Made by a program: the position numbers and the translations under genes
Origin: Bathynomus jamesi
Taxonomy: Eukaryota > Arthropoda > Malacostraca > Isopoda > Cirolanidae
Direction of reading: 5' to 3'
DNA length: 64,000 nucleotides
Assembly (NCBI GenBank): GCA_023014485.1
Contig: JAJOZX010002577.1
Coordinates: 72,501 to 136,500, forward strand
Shown here: positions 43,001 to 53,545 of the stretch, piece by piece
Layout: each line of letters starts with the position of its first letter
Numbering within the stretch: position 1 is the first letter of the stretch
The notes under the pieces: generated by a model
What the model saw: only the letters and a program-made list of their open reading frames with translations
Database searches by the model: none
What the model was told of the DNA's origin: nothing

Positions 43001-43911
43001 AAACTTTCGATTGTATGGTTTATTATTCTTAATTGCTGACTGAGTTATGTTTAAATTTTATTTTCAATTTGTCTTCAAGTGTATATCTGAAAAACTTTTC
43101 CTTTAGTAGTCTTGACACACTATTCGTATTGAGGGTTAATTAATAACTTTTATCCTACAGATTTAAACTAACACTCCAATAGATTATATAGCTATATTTA
43201 AACACATTTAATACACAAGTTCACGAATAAAAAACATATGTTAAGTCACAGTGACGAGCTGACAGCTGATTTTGATTAACTAAATGCACCACTCCAGGCG
43301 ACTATACGACAATAGATTTGTGAGCATATAGGAATAAATTACTCCTTACACGATGGGCAACTAAAAAAATAATGATTATTATTTATCCATTCCAACAAGA
43401 GGCAAAGGGGAGCGATCGCTCCATCGCCACTATACACCAGTCGCCACTGATAGGAAAACTATAGATTCTTACCTTTTTATATAGAACACAATAGATAAGA
43501 TTGCTTACCTCTATACAGAAATTCTTCAGATAAAAGCACAAACACTCCTCAAAAGCGTGGCAAGCACTAGTAAAAAATCAACTTGTTTTCTTAGCAAAAG
43601 TAGCACAACCTCAAACTTTTGAATCTCAAAAAGTCAAAATACACTAAAATATATTTTTAGAATTATGATGAAAATTATATGTATTTTTCACAAGGTTTCG
43701 TACAGTTTCTTTTCTTTTGTCTATAATAATAATGAAATAATATTTGTCTGGAAAAAGAAAACGGAAAAAAATACATACTGAACGATATTTGACAACCGCG
43801 CACTTAGCTTCGCGACCTTGGCTTGGATTCACCAAAAAAATGCCGCCCCCAAAAACGTTCCGCCCGGGGCGGACCGCCCCTACCGCACCCCCCCCCCTAG
43901 GTCCGCCACTT
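40084..43911 (-). mobile_element. hAT transposon (ZMYM1-like), nearly intact
   Basis: The termini CAAGGGCGTACCTAG (left) and the complement of AAGTGGCGGACCTAG (right) are inverted. GGATGCAG is duplicated exactly at 40,076-40,083 and 43,912-43,919, the 8 bp expected for hAT. A 789-codon transposase frame fills most of the interior. It looks like a recent insertion. Confidence 0.93.
40378..42747 (-). CDS. hAT transposase, TTF zinc-finger / ZMYM1-like
   Basis: The open frame is 789 residues long. An acidic amino end is followed by a TTF-type zinc finger (residues ~125-175: MYSPFKEAVFCFCCRLFPAG, then HEHESSSAH). The catalytic RNase H-like domain has FDSTPDISHKDQ, the FDNAAVMAGHRSG acidic motif and PCTNHSLNL. 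A helical insertion follows, and then the hAT dimerisation domain ASCERSFSKLTLIKNYLRAA near the end. The coding frame extends upstream in frame to an ATG at 42,831 (MKRTKESG) with a single TGA at 42,778-42,780. That upstream ATG may be the ancestral start, so the amino end may be damaged while the core is intact. Confidence 0.9.
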   Translation of the reverse strand: MLKYITRREENETTAEVPGDVLAETEGAVFDADDAEVEDVEGQPQAVEERDGKTDLKDIGLWPAKIDHSIRAMLLRQGSKVVQHIDCEFKEVVRPGTKTKGETRKLSRNWFFRTLQNGEKSLRTWMMYSPFKEAVFCFCCRLFPAGNSSFDSVEGFKNWWKLNPKIHEHESSSAHAQAFIQWKELEIRLAQGKLVDREEQDVVEKEAKKWRQILTRFLDIIRFLAKQNLALRGHRDDVHDDDAENKGNFLELVHLMAKFDPVLREHLVRVKLGKKFTTSYLSPKTRNEFVNILGDQVRKKVIEQVKQSKYFCIIFDSTPDISHKDQMSQVLRYVKMDGKEVKVEESFLRFIQTKGKNAEQIAAFILEQLGKDDIQIQDCRGQAFDNAAVMAGHRSGVQTRIREVNRKVVFIPCTNHSLNLAGVHAASVAVDSVTFFVTLDRLFSFFSASTHRWDILIATTGQTIKRVVETRWSNRADAVNIVQKKFSEVVVALERLTEDGENAATRSDAGLILHAMLSFPFLSFLGLWKAVLPEINDAQKYLQTKGLDLQQCAVKLLALRAALLQNRDKTVDDAMTYSKGNCSELGIIMERRIRKKKRMDGEGSGDAALGYEAELRREMLSVLDRLIEEISSRFEQVHGLSEKYDFLTPSNLLDKEYDCQLDDDDEDIEKDEFLVERKSLQHFVAAAGTKEMGGPLQLLQFIQNYNLGDSLPNIVVLLRVFLTRAISVASCERSFSKLTLIKNYLRAAMNQTRLTDLAILSIERDLAEEIDFDVVIKDFAERKARKINF

Positions 43912-43919
43912 GGATGCAG

Positions 43920-43985
43920 CCCACTGCCGGAAAGGGGTGAAAGATGAAAAGTAGTAAAATAAGAACGCATTGCAAACTATGCAAC
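43920..43985 (+). repeat. Repeat interrupted by the hAT insertion, right part
   Basis: GCCGGAAAGGGGTGAAAGAT and onward match 44,450-44,512. Together with 40,033-40,075 this is the first copy of the unit. Confidence 0.75.
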
Positions 43986-44421
43986 ACATTCTTAACTCAA
44001 AGCAACACACACCTCCTGTGGTGGATTGGTGTGACTAAAAGTCTGCAGATCGACACCAAAAAAACACCTTAATAATAAAAACTAATATTGATCTGGCAGC
44101 ACTGGTTTTGACGGATTAGGGCGGATATGCAGCGATGATGTTTTGGGATGATCATTAGTATTGCGATTATGGATGTAGTGTTGATTGTCGTACTATTGTG
44201 AACTACTAGCCTATCTAGATATACTGATATAGCTATTGACTAACTAATAGACTGACAACTGCTAGACTAACGACTATTACTGGCTATCTAGAATATTGTC
44301 TGGAACTGTTGTTCTCTACTTGAGGTGAGTCTATAATTATTTCGTTGTGTAACTTAATTCTGGTTATTGTACTGTATCTGATAGTGTGTGAACCATAGCC
44401 TTATCTACCGGTCACTACACC

Positions 44422-44512
44422 TCCAGCAGTTGCAGACCGGTCCTCCACTCCGCCGGAAACGGGTGGAAGATGAAAAGAAGTAAAATAAGAACGCATTACA
44501 AACCATGCAACT
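44422..44512 (+). repeat. Intact second copy of the repeat hit by the hAT
   Basis: An uninterrupted unit from CCAGCAGTTGCAGACCGG to CATTACAAACCATGCAAC. It serves as the empty-site reference for the hAT insertion, apart from a short extra segment around the insertion point. Confidence 0.7.
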
Positions 44513-44538
44513 CTTGTTAACGTTTTTCTTAATAATAC

Positions 44539-44770
44539 CTAGCATTTTATTTGCTTTATTTCAGCCTCTAAGCACTGCTTAGAAAATTTTAAATCACTGA
44601 CTGTTCTAACTCTAAGGCCAAGATCTTTTTCATGTCTAGCATATTCTAACCAGTTTCCTTGCATTTCATAACTAAAGTTTTTATTATTTCTACCAAAATG
44701 GATGACCGCATTTTTTAACATTGAATTCCATCTGTCATTTACTATCCCAAGCAACCACTCTATCAGATAT
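44539..44770 (-). pseudogene. CR1-like RT fragment
   Basis: The minus strand encodes LKNAVIHFGRNNKNFSYEM, YARHEKDLGLRVRTVSDLKF and SKQCLEAE, the KDLGV-type region that follows the RT palm in CR1 elements. Confidence 0.7.
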
Positions 44771-44813
44771 TTTTGTGCTGTGATCTGAAAGACTATACTC
44801 TCTGCCTTGAGTC

Positions 44814-45575
44814 AATTAATATGATTTTGAGAAAACTATATAGGGCTATGGGTTCATTGCCTGATACCCTCATCCGTTGGAAATTTCCAGCAGATTACAG
44901 GAGAGTTAACGACAAAAGCCCTGCGTGTTTTCGTTAGAGAGTTATGTATGTGTAGGTCTTCAAAGGACCTCTCTGTGTTTATTTGCCGTCAGTATTTGCG
45001 CTGCATAATGGTAAAGAAAGGAATTGCCTTACCTTATTATTTCGTCGAGCCTCGTTTCTGTTCGTAGGACGCGACGATGTTTTTCGATGTAGGGCCGCGA
45101 TACGATGGAGTTACACAACGAGTTGCTTTGATGTAATTAATATAGGCAGTCACTATATTTAAATACCTGAAGGAATAGGCCTATCCTTTTTTATAGTTAT
45201 TAGGTTTTATATTGCTTAAAGCGTCGCTATAACATAAGCAAGCTCCGAACAAGCCGCTCATATAAATCTTCATATTTTTATTATTTGCTGAATTTGCAAA
45301 GTTCGTTGACTCTTTTCTCGGTGTAATTTTCATGAGTCAGCAGTGGAAAATTTTGAACACGAAATAATAATTTTTCTTGTGGTTGGGTGGGCCCAATGCC
45401 TCCATATTGGTTCTATGTATGTATGGCAATTATTTTCATTGCCAATAGGCTATGTCGCCAATCCCGAGGCAATTTTGTAGATATTTAATTCAATTAATTA
45501 ATAATTTATATTTAATTAAGAAGTAAAGGTACCACATACGATACCATGTTGTAAGCAGATAGTGTTTTTCCATAA
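44814..45575 (+). repeat. Unclassified ~0.77-kb dispersed repeat, copy 1
   Basis: It matches 62,683-63,475 in the same orientation, from AAAACTATATAGGGCTATGG to near GTTTTTCCATA. Shared landmarks include CTCATCCGTTGGAAATTTCC, GAAGGAATAGGCCTATCC and CCAATCCCGAGGCAATTTTG. No coding sequence was recognised. Confidence 0.85.
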
Positions 45576-46100
45576 TGATATATAATTCCTGGTTTGGAGG
45601 CCATTTATAATAACAGTGAAATAATGAACTTAGACTCTCTTCTGAATATCCTATTTGCACGCCCGTATTTTTAGCACTTCTTGCGCGAATTGGTTGCGCA
45701 ATGCTTATGAGCCATTGAATAGATTTGAACAGTATCTCAATGTTGTACATGTGCACAAATACCCATTTATCAACTTGTTGGGAGGAACTACCGGCCACAA
45801 ACATTTTATATATTTTTATGATTTTTTCTTGTTTAAAAAAGATAAATTTTGATATATTTTTATATAAAAAATCTTAGAGGATTTTCGATTTTAACAGTTA
45901 GTTGACTAAAGAAAGAAATTCAAGAAACATCTAATAAATTTATTCCCTACCCTGCTCAGTGCCACCAGTTAGACGAATGACATAAAACAGATAAACCAAC
46001 CAACTAGATTTGAATACATTCATGAATCATGATTCAAGTAATGAACTTGTAGTAATGAACATGTGGTCACGTCTGTGAAGATTCACAATCCATTATCCAT
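45576..46100. other. AT-rich spacer without recognised features
   Basis: I see no gene or clear repeat between the dispersed repeat and the start of the Nimb-like LINE. Confidence 0.4.
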
Positions 46101-46378
46101 AACCACTTAACCTAGAACCTAGGACATTGTTGGTGATCGGACGTGTTAGCTGTGATCCAGTGAATTGACTTTTGCTCTTTTGTGTTCATATTATTACGTT
46201 TGTTTTATTTGCTTATATTGTTTAGCTTTCGGTTATTACTTTAGCTTTTGCCCATTTGCACTATTTGTGGTGTGTTGGGCCTCTTCACTGTCAGGCTTTG
46301 CCTGTTTTTCTATTGTGAGGTTGGTGGTTGGGCTTAGGCTTTTGGCCTAGGTCTGACTTTTCTCTCCGCGGGTTAGGC

Positions 46379-47738
46379 ATGAGTGATAAGTTGAAAAACT
46401 GTACTTCTGCCAGCAAAAAGCGTAAAAACAGCTCGACTGCACTTGATGGGGACGTAATGGATTTGAGTGAAGTTATCAGTCAGACAGAGAAAGCTGTTCG
46501 AGATTTTCCTATGGGGCTTGTGTCTCCTGATCAGGGAGATGCATCCTCAGGTTCTACGAGTGACTCCTCATTGCCTACTAAGATTTCTCAACCCACTTTG
46601 AATACTGTATTCAATTTAATAGTCCCTATTTGATACAAGATATTGAAAAACTGGAAAAAGTACAGAAATGAGCAACAAGAATGATCCCATCTCTAAAACA
46701 ATTGACATATAAGGAAAGATTGGCGTATCTAAACATGTTCTCATTAAAAAAGGTGGTGGTTAAGGGGTGATCTGATAGAGGTGTATAAAATGATAAAAGG
46801 GTTGGATAAGATAGATTTTGATTCTCTCTCCATTAAAGATCACAATAACCAGACTAGAGGTCATAATATGAAATTATTTAAGAAAATATAGTTTTATAAA
46901 CAGAGTAATTAAGTTTTGGAACAGTCTGATAGAAGAAGTAGTGACTTCAGATAAGTACACACGATTCTTTCAAAAGAAGGTTGGATAGTTTGATGTCTGC
47001 AAGGGTAGAAAGTTTTAAAAGCTTCAAGCCTCAATAACTCTCTAACAAATCATTTGCGATGGAAATGAGTATCATTTTTTAATTTAGCACATTGAACACC
47101 AGCCTTTAAAATTTTCTACCAGAGACCGGTGTAATAGTAAATATTTACTGAATGTATTTGTGATGGACCTGTAAGGTCTGTCACCTACTGCCATTCTGGT
47201 AGCTTGCTAGTCCATACTTTCAATGTAGCTCAAACTAGGACTCTTTTGAACATGACTACTTTTCTTAATAATGTGCCAGTAAAAGTCTCAATTGCGAAAA
47301 ATCTGAACACTACTCAGGGTATCATTTATGCTCCAGAATTGTTTCACATGAGCACAGATGATCTATTACTAGAAATGAAATTAGAGAATGTAATTGGCAT
47401 TCAACGACTAAACAAGGGTAGTGATAAAACTACTACTAGCCTTTTAGTCCTGACTTTTGGGGGTGCCACTCATCCTGAATATATTCACTGTGGCTATCTC
47501 TTGGTACCATGTTGACCCTTGTTATCCCAACCCCTTGCAGTGTTTCCATTGCCTCCATTTTGGATATGGTGTACATAATTGCACAAATAAAATTTCTTGT
47601 GCTAAGTGTGCTGAGTCTCATGACACTCAGTCTTGTCAGAAAGACTTGGCTTCATATACCTGTGTTAATTGTAAGGGATTACATTTAGGTTCTTCTAGAG
47701 TTTGTAGCCATTGGATACGTGAGAGATTGTCAAGGTAA
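46379..47738 (+). pseudogene. Nimb-like LINE ORF1 (gag-like), split by a CR1 fragment
   Basis: It starts at ATG 46,379 (MSDKLKNCTSASKKRKNSS). After the inserted CR1 piece it resumes at 47,204. The carboxy part has CFHCLHFGYGVHNC, CAKCAESHDTQSC and CVNCKGLHLGSSRVC, three zinc knuckles typical of I-group ORF1 proteins. A frameshift near 47,515 separates the knuckles from the preceding domain. Confidence 0.75.
46608..47195 (+). mobile_element. 5'-truncated CR1 fragment inside Nimb-like ORF1
   Basis: It encodes SPYLIQDIEKLEKVQK, ATRMIPSLKQLTYKERLAYL and RGDLIEVYKMIKG, the end of CR1 ORF2, then a 3' UTR. Its ORF2 end is closely related to the CR1 piece at 51,401 (shared AAAGATCACAATAACCAGAC). The right boundary is approximate. 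Confidence 0.75.
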
Positions 47739-49279
47739 AGGTGGATAATAATGTTACATTTACTGAAGCCTGTAAGTTATATGCTGCTAAGATGGGTCCA
47801 TGGTCATCTCAGTTTGTCTCTTATGTTGAGGTGGGTCGAGGGTCTCCTTCACCTTCGAGTAAGATACAGATCAAGTAAGATTCTGGATTGCAAGTAGTAG
47901 CTTCTGGTTCTGTGTCTAATTCCCAGCTCATAGAAACCAAGTCTTGTAGTACACAATGTTCATTCCTTGATTTTGACCAACCCTCCTCAGACTGCTGTGT
48001 CACCAGATATAGAACCACTTCATAGTATAGGTAGTGCTGGATTAAAAGGAAAACTTGATTCTAGTAGTGATCATCCTACGTCAAAAGGCAGACTTACTGG
48101 GATAGCTCATCCTGTGGTCCCTCCTGTAGATACCTTACTTTGGAGGTACTTATTGGAGTTTAAGTCACTCAGCTAAAAATATAGCTCCACAGACTATGGC
48201 TAAAAAAATGTCGCAATTCTTTGCAAAGAATGGTTTTCAAAAGACTGCAGTTGATCTTAGGGATGGCTTTTGGATATTATTTAATAGCACAGACAAATGT
48301 TCATAGATACTGTTTGCTTTTGTTTCCCCTTATCCTATTACATCATGGCTTTATCCATCTTCTAGTGGAATGTAAGGAGTTATAGGAGACGATTGCCTTT
48401 TATACAGCAGTTACTGTCATGGTATTCCCCTCATCCTTGCTTGTCAAGAAACTTGGCTGGATTTATCCCATTCTTCAGGTGTCAAAGGTTACAGTTTGCT
48501 CCAGAAAGACAGGAGTCCCCATTGGGGTGGTGTCTTACTGGGGATTCACAGCTCCCTTCCTTTTACTCTAGTTCCTCTTGATATTGATATTGAAGCAGTT
48601 GCAGCAACAATCCACACTTCCTCTTTTGCTATTACAGTTTGTACTGTATATTTTCCTCCATGTCCTCCCTTATCTACAGCTGTATTACACCGACTGCTTC
48701 GTCTACTTCCTGCCCCTTTCCTTTTAATAGGAGACCTCAATGGTCATCACCCCTATGGGGTTCCCCTTCCAGTGACCAGTGGGGCTCCACCATTGCAGAC
48801 TTCATAGATGCCAATAATATATCTATTTAATGATGGTTCCCCTACATTCCTCCATAGTTTCAGTGGGTCCTTCTCACATTTAGATCTATCACTTTCTACT
48901 ATGGACTTGTCTCATGTATTTGGTTGGGAAGTTTTGAGTGATCCTTGTGATTCTGATCATTTTCCCATTCTTCTCACATCTCAGGTACTGTCTGTGGGCT
49001 CAAAATGCTCCCTTTGGAAACTAACAGAGAAAGGTCTGCATAACTTTCATGCTGCTTTGACTTTGCCACATCCTGGAGATGATGCCACTGTGGATGAAGA
49101 CTGCCATACATTAACTCGCACAATTCACCATGCAGCTCAAGAACATTTCACTCTCACTTCCAGCACATTTAATACTAAATATCATGCAGTGTGGTGGAAT
49201 GATTTGTGCCAATGGGCTGTTAGAGTAAGAAAGATGGCTTATAGGTTATTTAAACAAAATCCTGTTTTACAGACATATA

Positions 49280-50631
49280 GGGTGGGGCACGGGAACCAAG
49301 TGTTTTTGGAATAATCAGGAAAATGATATTTATTTTTGTAAAGAAAATATATTGGTAGAACAACATTCGTAAGAACATAGCATTTCATGTCATAATAATC
49401 ATGTACCGAAAATTATATCTGGCATATGATGTCCTTGGCCGTCGACGCATTGTAAGGCGTTTACGAAATTGGCCTCCACTCTTCCCAGCAGGTCTCTGTT
49501 GATTTGGATGATTTGTTGACGGATCGCTTCCTTCAATGCATCTAATGTACGGGGCTTGTCCTCGTAGACACGTGACTTGAGGTACCCCCATAGAAAGAAG
49601 TCACATTTGGACAAGTCAGGGGACCGAGGGGGCCATGCAATGTCACCAAATCTCGAAATGAGATGGTTGGGAAAACAGGGGGCGAAGAACAGCCATTGAC
49701 GCTCTGGCGGTGTGTGGCGTGGCCCCATCTTGCTGAAACCACAAATGTCGACGAGCAATACGCCTTCTTCGTAACTCAGGGATGAAAAAGGTGTTCACCA
49801 TCTCAATGTAACGCCCAGATGTTATGGTAACGGTAACCCCATTTTGTTCGAAGAAATAGGGACCGATGACGCCAAACTTTCCCACCGCGCACCAAACTGT
49901 AACCGTAGGGCTATGCAGCGGTTTTTCATGGAGTTGTCGCGGATTTTCAGCAGCCCAATACCGACAGTTTTGATTGTTGACGGCCCCATTAAGGTGGAAA
50001 TGGCTTCATCACTCATTACCACCATCATGTTTTCATTCTGCTCATAAAGTGCAAGCATTTCCTGTGCAAAATTCAGTCGTTGGGGGCAATCGTTTACATT
50101 CAATTCCTGCACCATCGCTAACTTGTATGGGTGAAAATGTAATTCTTCATGCAAAATCCGTCTAACAGTACGATTGCTGATTCCGAGTGCAGCTGAATGT
50201 CTCCGAGCAGAGCGCCTGGGCTTTGCAACATCGCTTGTCTGACCCTTTCAACGTTCTCTGGAGTACGCACAGTGCGTTGCGGCCCCTTCGGTTTTGTTTT
50301 CATTATTGAGCCTCCTGTTCGAAGATTGTTAACCAAACGTAAGATTGTGTCACGAGCGGGAACAGTCATTTCGATGAATGTTGAATCTGCGGCGAAACGC
50401 ACGCTGAAACTGCTGTCACTGACTCGCCACTCCTAACAAAATGATCATACGCGAATGCGGTGTTCTAACGTCCACTGCTCCATGATGGCACCTGAAAGAT
50501 AAAGGTGAGTGTTAGTTAAAGTTAAATGCTATGAACCCAGGAATGGAATGCTACCTATCGCACGCCCCTCCCATTCCTAATGGCCGATTACTAGCTATTC
50601 AAAAAACACTTGATTCCCGTGCCCCACCCTG
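49280..50631 (-). mobile_element. Mariner-like element (1.35 kb) inside the LINE
   Basis: The inverted ends are GGGTGGGGCACGGGAA and, at the right, its near complement. TA flanks both sides (49,278-49,279 and 50,632-50,633). Removing it restores a continuous LINE reading around LQTY/ISYTKR. Confidence 0.88.
49399..50402 (-). pseudogene. Mariner-like transposase, frameshifted
   Basis: Amino-terminal helix-turn-helix region (RTPENVERVRQAMLQSPGA), then VVMSDEAI (first catalytic Asp), RHLWFQQDGATPHTAR (second) and [19 protein letters not shown] (third Asp, with about 36 residues after the second). At least three frame changes break it. The DDxD spacing is wider than the 34 of classical mariners, so it belongs to a related branch. 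Confidence 0.82.
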
Positions 50632-51747
50632 TATATCCTATACTAAAAGGCTAGAACAATTGCTCGGCATACAGTTAGATTATCCAAATATTCTTCTTGG
50701 CATGCCTTTGTCAGTTCTACCTCTCATCAGACAACTGAGAGTGTGGTCTGGAATAAAATTAAAAGACTGGAGAGAAAACCTGCACATCCTATTGTTTTGC
50801 GAGATGGCAGTAATGTCATTTTCCAGCCCCAGCTAGTTGGTAACTCCTTGGCTGCATACTTTGCATCTATCAGTAGTAAGTCATTATACAGCACAGTTCC
50901 TTTCTAGAGCAGCAAAACCTGAACTCATCCCTATTGATTTTTCTACAAATGTAGCACTCCATTATAATAGTTCTTTTACTCTGCTGGAATTGGATATGGT
51001 CCTCTCTAAGCTAAAAAATACCTCCCCTGGGGAGGATATGATAGTGTAGCCCTTCCTCAACAATCTTTCACTTTCTAACAGGCAAGTTTTACTGGCCTTT
51101 TATAACAAGGTTTAGATGATATGCTCTTTTTCACATGTTTGGACTTCTGCTTTGCTGGTGCCCATCCATAAGTCTGGCAAAGTTCGTACTGCTGCAAGCT
51201 CATATCACACCATAGCTTTGACTAGCTGTCTGGGTAAAGTATATACTTGAAAGGATGGTGTTACATCGTCTTTACTCTATTCTATTTTTCAAACTGGACA
51301 GCTTTTAAAGTGGTTTTCACCCTCACTTTTCTACGATGGACAACCTGGTGAGGCTTGAGGGATCAATCAGAGTCTTTTCTTAGAAATGAGTATATTTTAG
51401 TAAAGATCACAATAACCAGACTAGAGGTCATAGTATGAAATTATTTAAGCCAAGATGTAGAACAAATTTAAGAAAACAGTTTTACAGAGTAATTAAGTTT
51501 TGGAACAGTCTGACAGAAGTAGTAGTGACTTCAGATACACTTGATTCTTTCAAAAGAAGGTTGGATAGTTTGATGTCTGCAAGGGACATCTGGTGATAGT
51601 GTTTAAGCCCATTTTTATTGCATGAATGGTACTAAGCACACCGGACAAAAAATTAGTCACCCCTAATAGCACCAATAGTAGGAAGTTCAAGGTCACACAG
51701 AGGGCACTGATGTAGCATTGGTAAGTGACAAGTAGCGGTGACGTAGC

Positions 51748-52743
51748 CAGGGTTTCGGAGCCGGAGTCGGTGGAGCCAGTGAATTTTGCTTACCTGGAGC
51801 CGGAGCCAGAAACCTTGAAAATACAGCTCCATGGTCTGGCTCCGGGCAATATATTGCTACCTAAATTGTTATTTGTTAAATATAGGTTTAGTTGCAAATT
51901 ATAATTCTTGTAATATATTACGAAAAATGGTACCATAGGATTCTTGGATTTTATGGAGGTGTGGGAGTTGCAGGAATAATCTGCAAATTTCCATTTTTTA
52001 ACCATTAAATATTTGGGAAGATTTGTCTTAACAACACTTAATTATATAGGTAAAAAAATTTTTATGGCGGTGGAGACCTTAGGTAGGTAGGTACTAACTA
52101 TTTATCTAAGTAGGTAACTAACTACCTAGATACATACCTAGTAAGGTTGGTCCTTCTGACTTGGATTGAACTATTTTTATTTTTAGGTCAATTATCTTGT
52201 ATTGCTAAATTTCTTTTTTTTTCAGATTCTTTGTAATTTGTACTTGATTCTTTAATTATAATTATCAGTCTATGACCCTTCATAATGGATAGAGATTCAA
52301 TAAAGAAGTCTGATATATTCAAGTATTTTACTGAAAGTTCAGATAAGAAACACTATGTTTGTATTTGTGAAGTTTCTGATGCTTCGGGAAATATTTCAAC
52401 GTGTGGAACTAAAATTACCAAGCCTCAAAGCAAAAAGCCTGATGTCTCCTCAAGAGCATATAATTTGAAAAGACACTTGAGTCGATTACATCCTGAAATA
52501 TCAAAAATGATGGAAGAAAAGAAGCAAATGCTTGAGCTTTCAAGACCCAGTACTTCTGCCAGTTCAAAAACTAAAGCAAACCAGCAAAACATTACTAAAT
52601 TGGACAATTAGTTATATAAATCTAGATATTTATTTTATAATTAACAGAATTTACTATAAAAGAGCCAGAGCTGGAGCCAGACTGTAAAAAATTTCTGCGC
52701 CGGAGTCGGAGCCAGAAGTTTTTTTACCGGCTCCGAAACCTTG
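51748..52743 (+). mobile_element. hAT element nested in Tc1
   Basis: The ends are CAGGGTTTCGGAGCCGG and the complement of CAAGGTTTCGGAGCCGG, with many GGAGCCGGAG words subterminally. GACGTAGC at 51,740-51,747 and GACGTAAC at 52,744-52,751 form an 8-bp target duplication with one change. It contains only a BED-finger ORF. Confidence 0.9.
52285..52611 (+). CDS. BED-type zinc-finger protein (hAT amino-terminal domain only)
   Basis: 108 codons from ATG. The zinc finger reads CICEVSDASGNISTCGTK ... LKRHLSRLHPE, matching the BED pattern (Cys residues then HxxxxH). A Ser/Thr-rich tail follows. The RNase H catalytic domain is missing, so the element keeps only the DNA-binding part of its transposase, either as a remnant or as a possible repressor-like product. 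Confidence 0.7.
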   Translation: MDRDSIKKSDIFKYFTESSDKKHYVCICEVSDASGNISTCGTKITKPQSKKPDVSSRAYNLKRHLSRLHPEISKMMEEKKQMLELSRPSTSASSKTKANQQNITKLDN

Positions 52744-52796
52744 GACGTAACACACAGGATCAGATCTGTTTCGTGAGGTGGTGAAGAACATAGTGT

Positions 52797-53545
52797 GTGT
52801 TGGATATAGTCTGCAAAATGGGTCGTGAGGCAGATGTTACTCAGTGGCAAAAAGGAGCCATCGTGTTTGGCAGAGCCCACGGACACAAAATGTCTGAAGT
52901 AGCCCAATTTGTTGGTGTGTCAACGCGTACTGTCCAACGAGTTTACAAAGAGTGGTGTAGTTCGCAATCAACTGACAATCGACGGCGTAACTGTGGCCGG
53001 AAAACAATTCTCGACAATAGGGGCTGCCGCCATGTTTCTCGTCTAGTAACTGCAAATCGTTTTCAAACCAGAGAACAATTGCTCCAAGAAACCAATGAGG
53101 TTCTCCAGCGACCAATTTCCGAACGGACATTGCGACGAGAACTGCATGCGATGGACATCTGGAGCAGGGTACCACGGAAGAGGCCGCTGTTAACAGCAAG
53201 TCACAAATTGGCACGTTGTAAATGGCTCAGAGGCACAAAAACTGGACTGCGGCAGATTGGAAACGTTGTAATTTGGTCTGATGAGTCCCATTTTTGTTTG
53301 TTCTCCAATGATGGGAGGCGACGAGTACATCGCAGGTCCAATGAAGCCTTTAATCCTGAATGCGTCGAAGGTGTTGTTCAGGCTGGAAACAGAAAGTGAA
53401 GCGCAAGACTCTGGCGGAACTTCAGGACCGGCTGATGAATGAGTGGCAGCAAATCGATGTTCAGTACATGCACAACCTCGTAGAGTCTCTGCCTCGCCGG
53501 ATTCGTGCGGTTATCAAGGCCAGAGGTGCCGTCACATGTTATTAG
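52797..53545 (+). pseudogene. Tc1 transposase with internal deletion
   Basis: Helix-turn-helix part (DVTQWQKGAIVFGRAHGHKM, VGVSTRTVQRVYKEW), a second DNA-binding part (RPISERTLRRELHAM) and the first catalytic Asp in VIWSDESHF. It then jumps, with a frameshift near 53,396, to the end region KTLAELQDRLMNEWQQID. The QQDNAP and SPDLNPIE catalytic segments are absent, so it is inactive. Confidence 0.88.
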
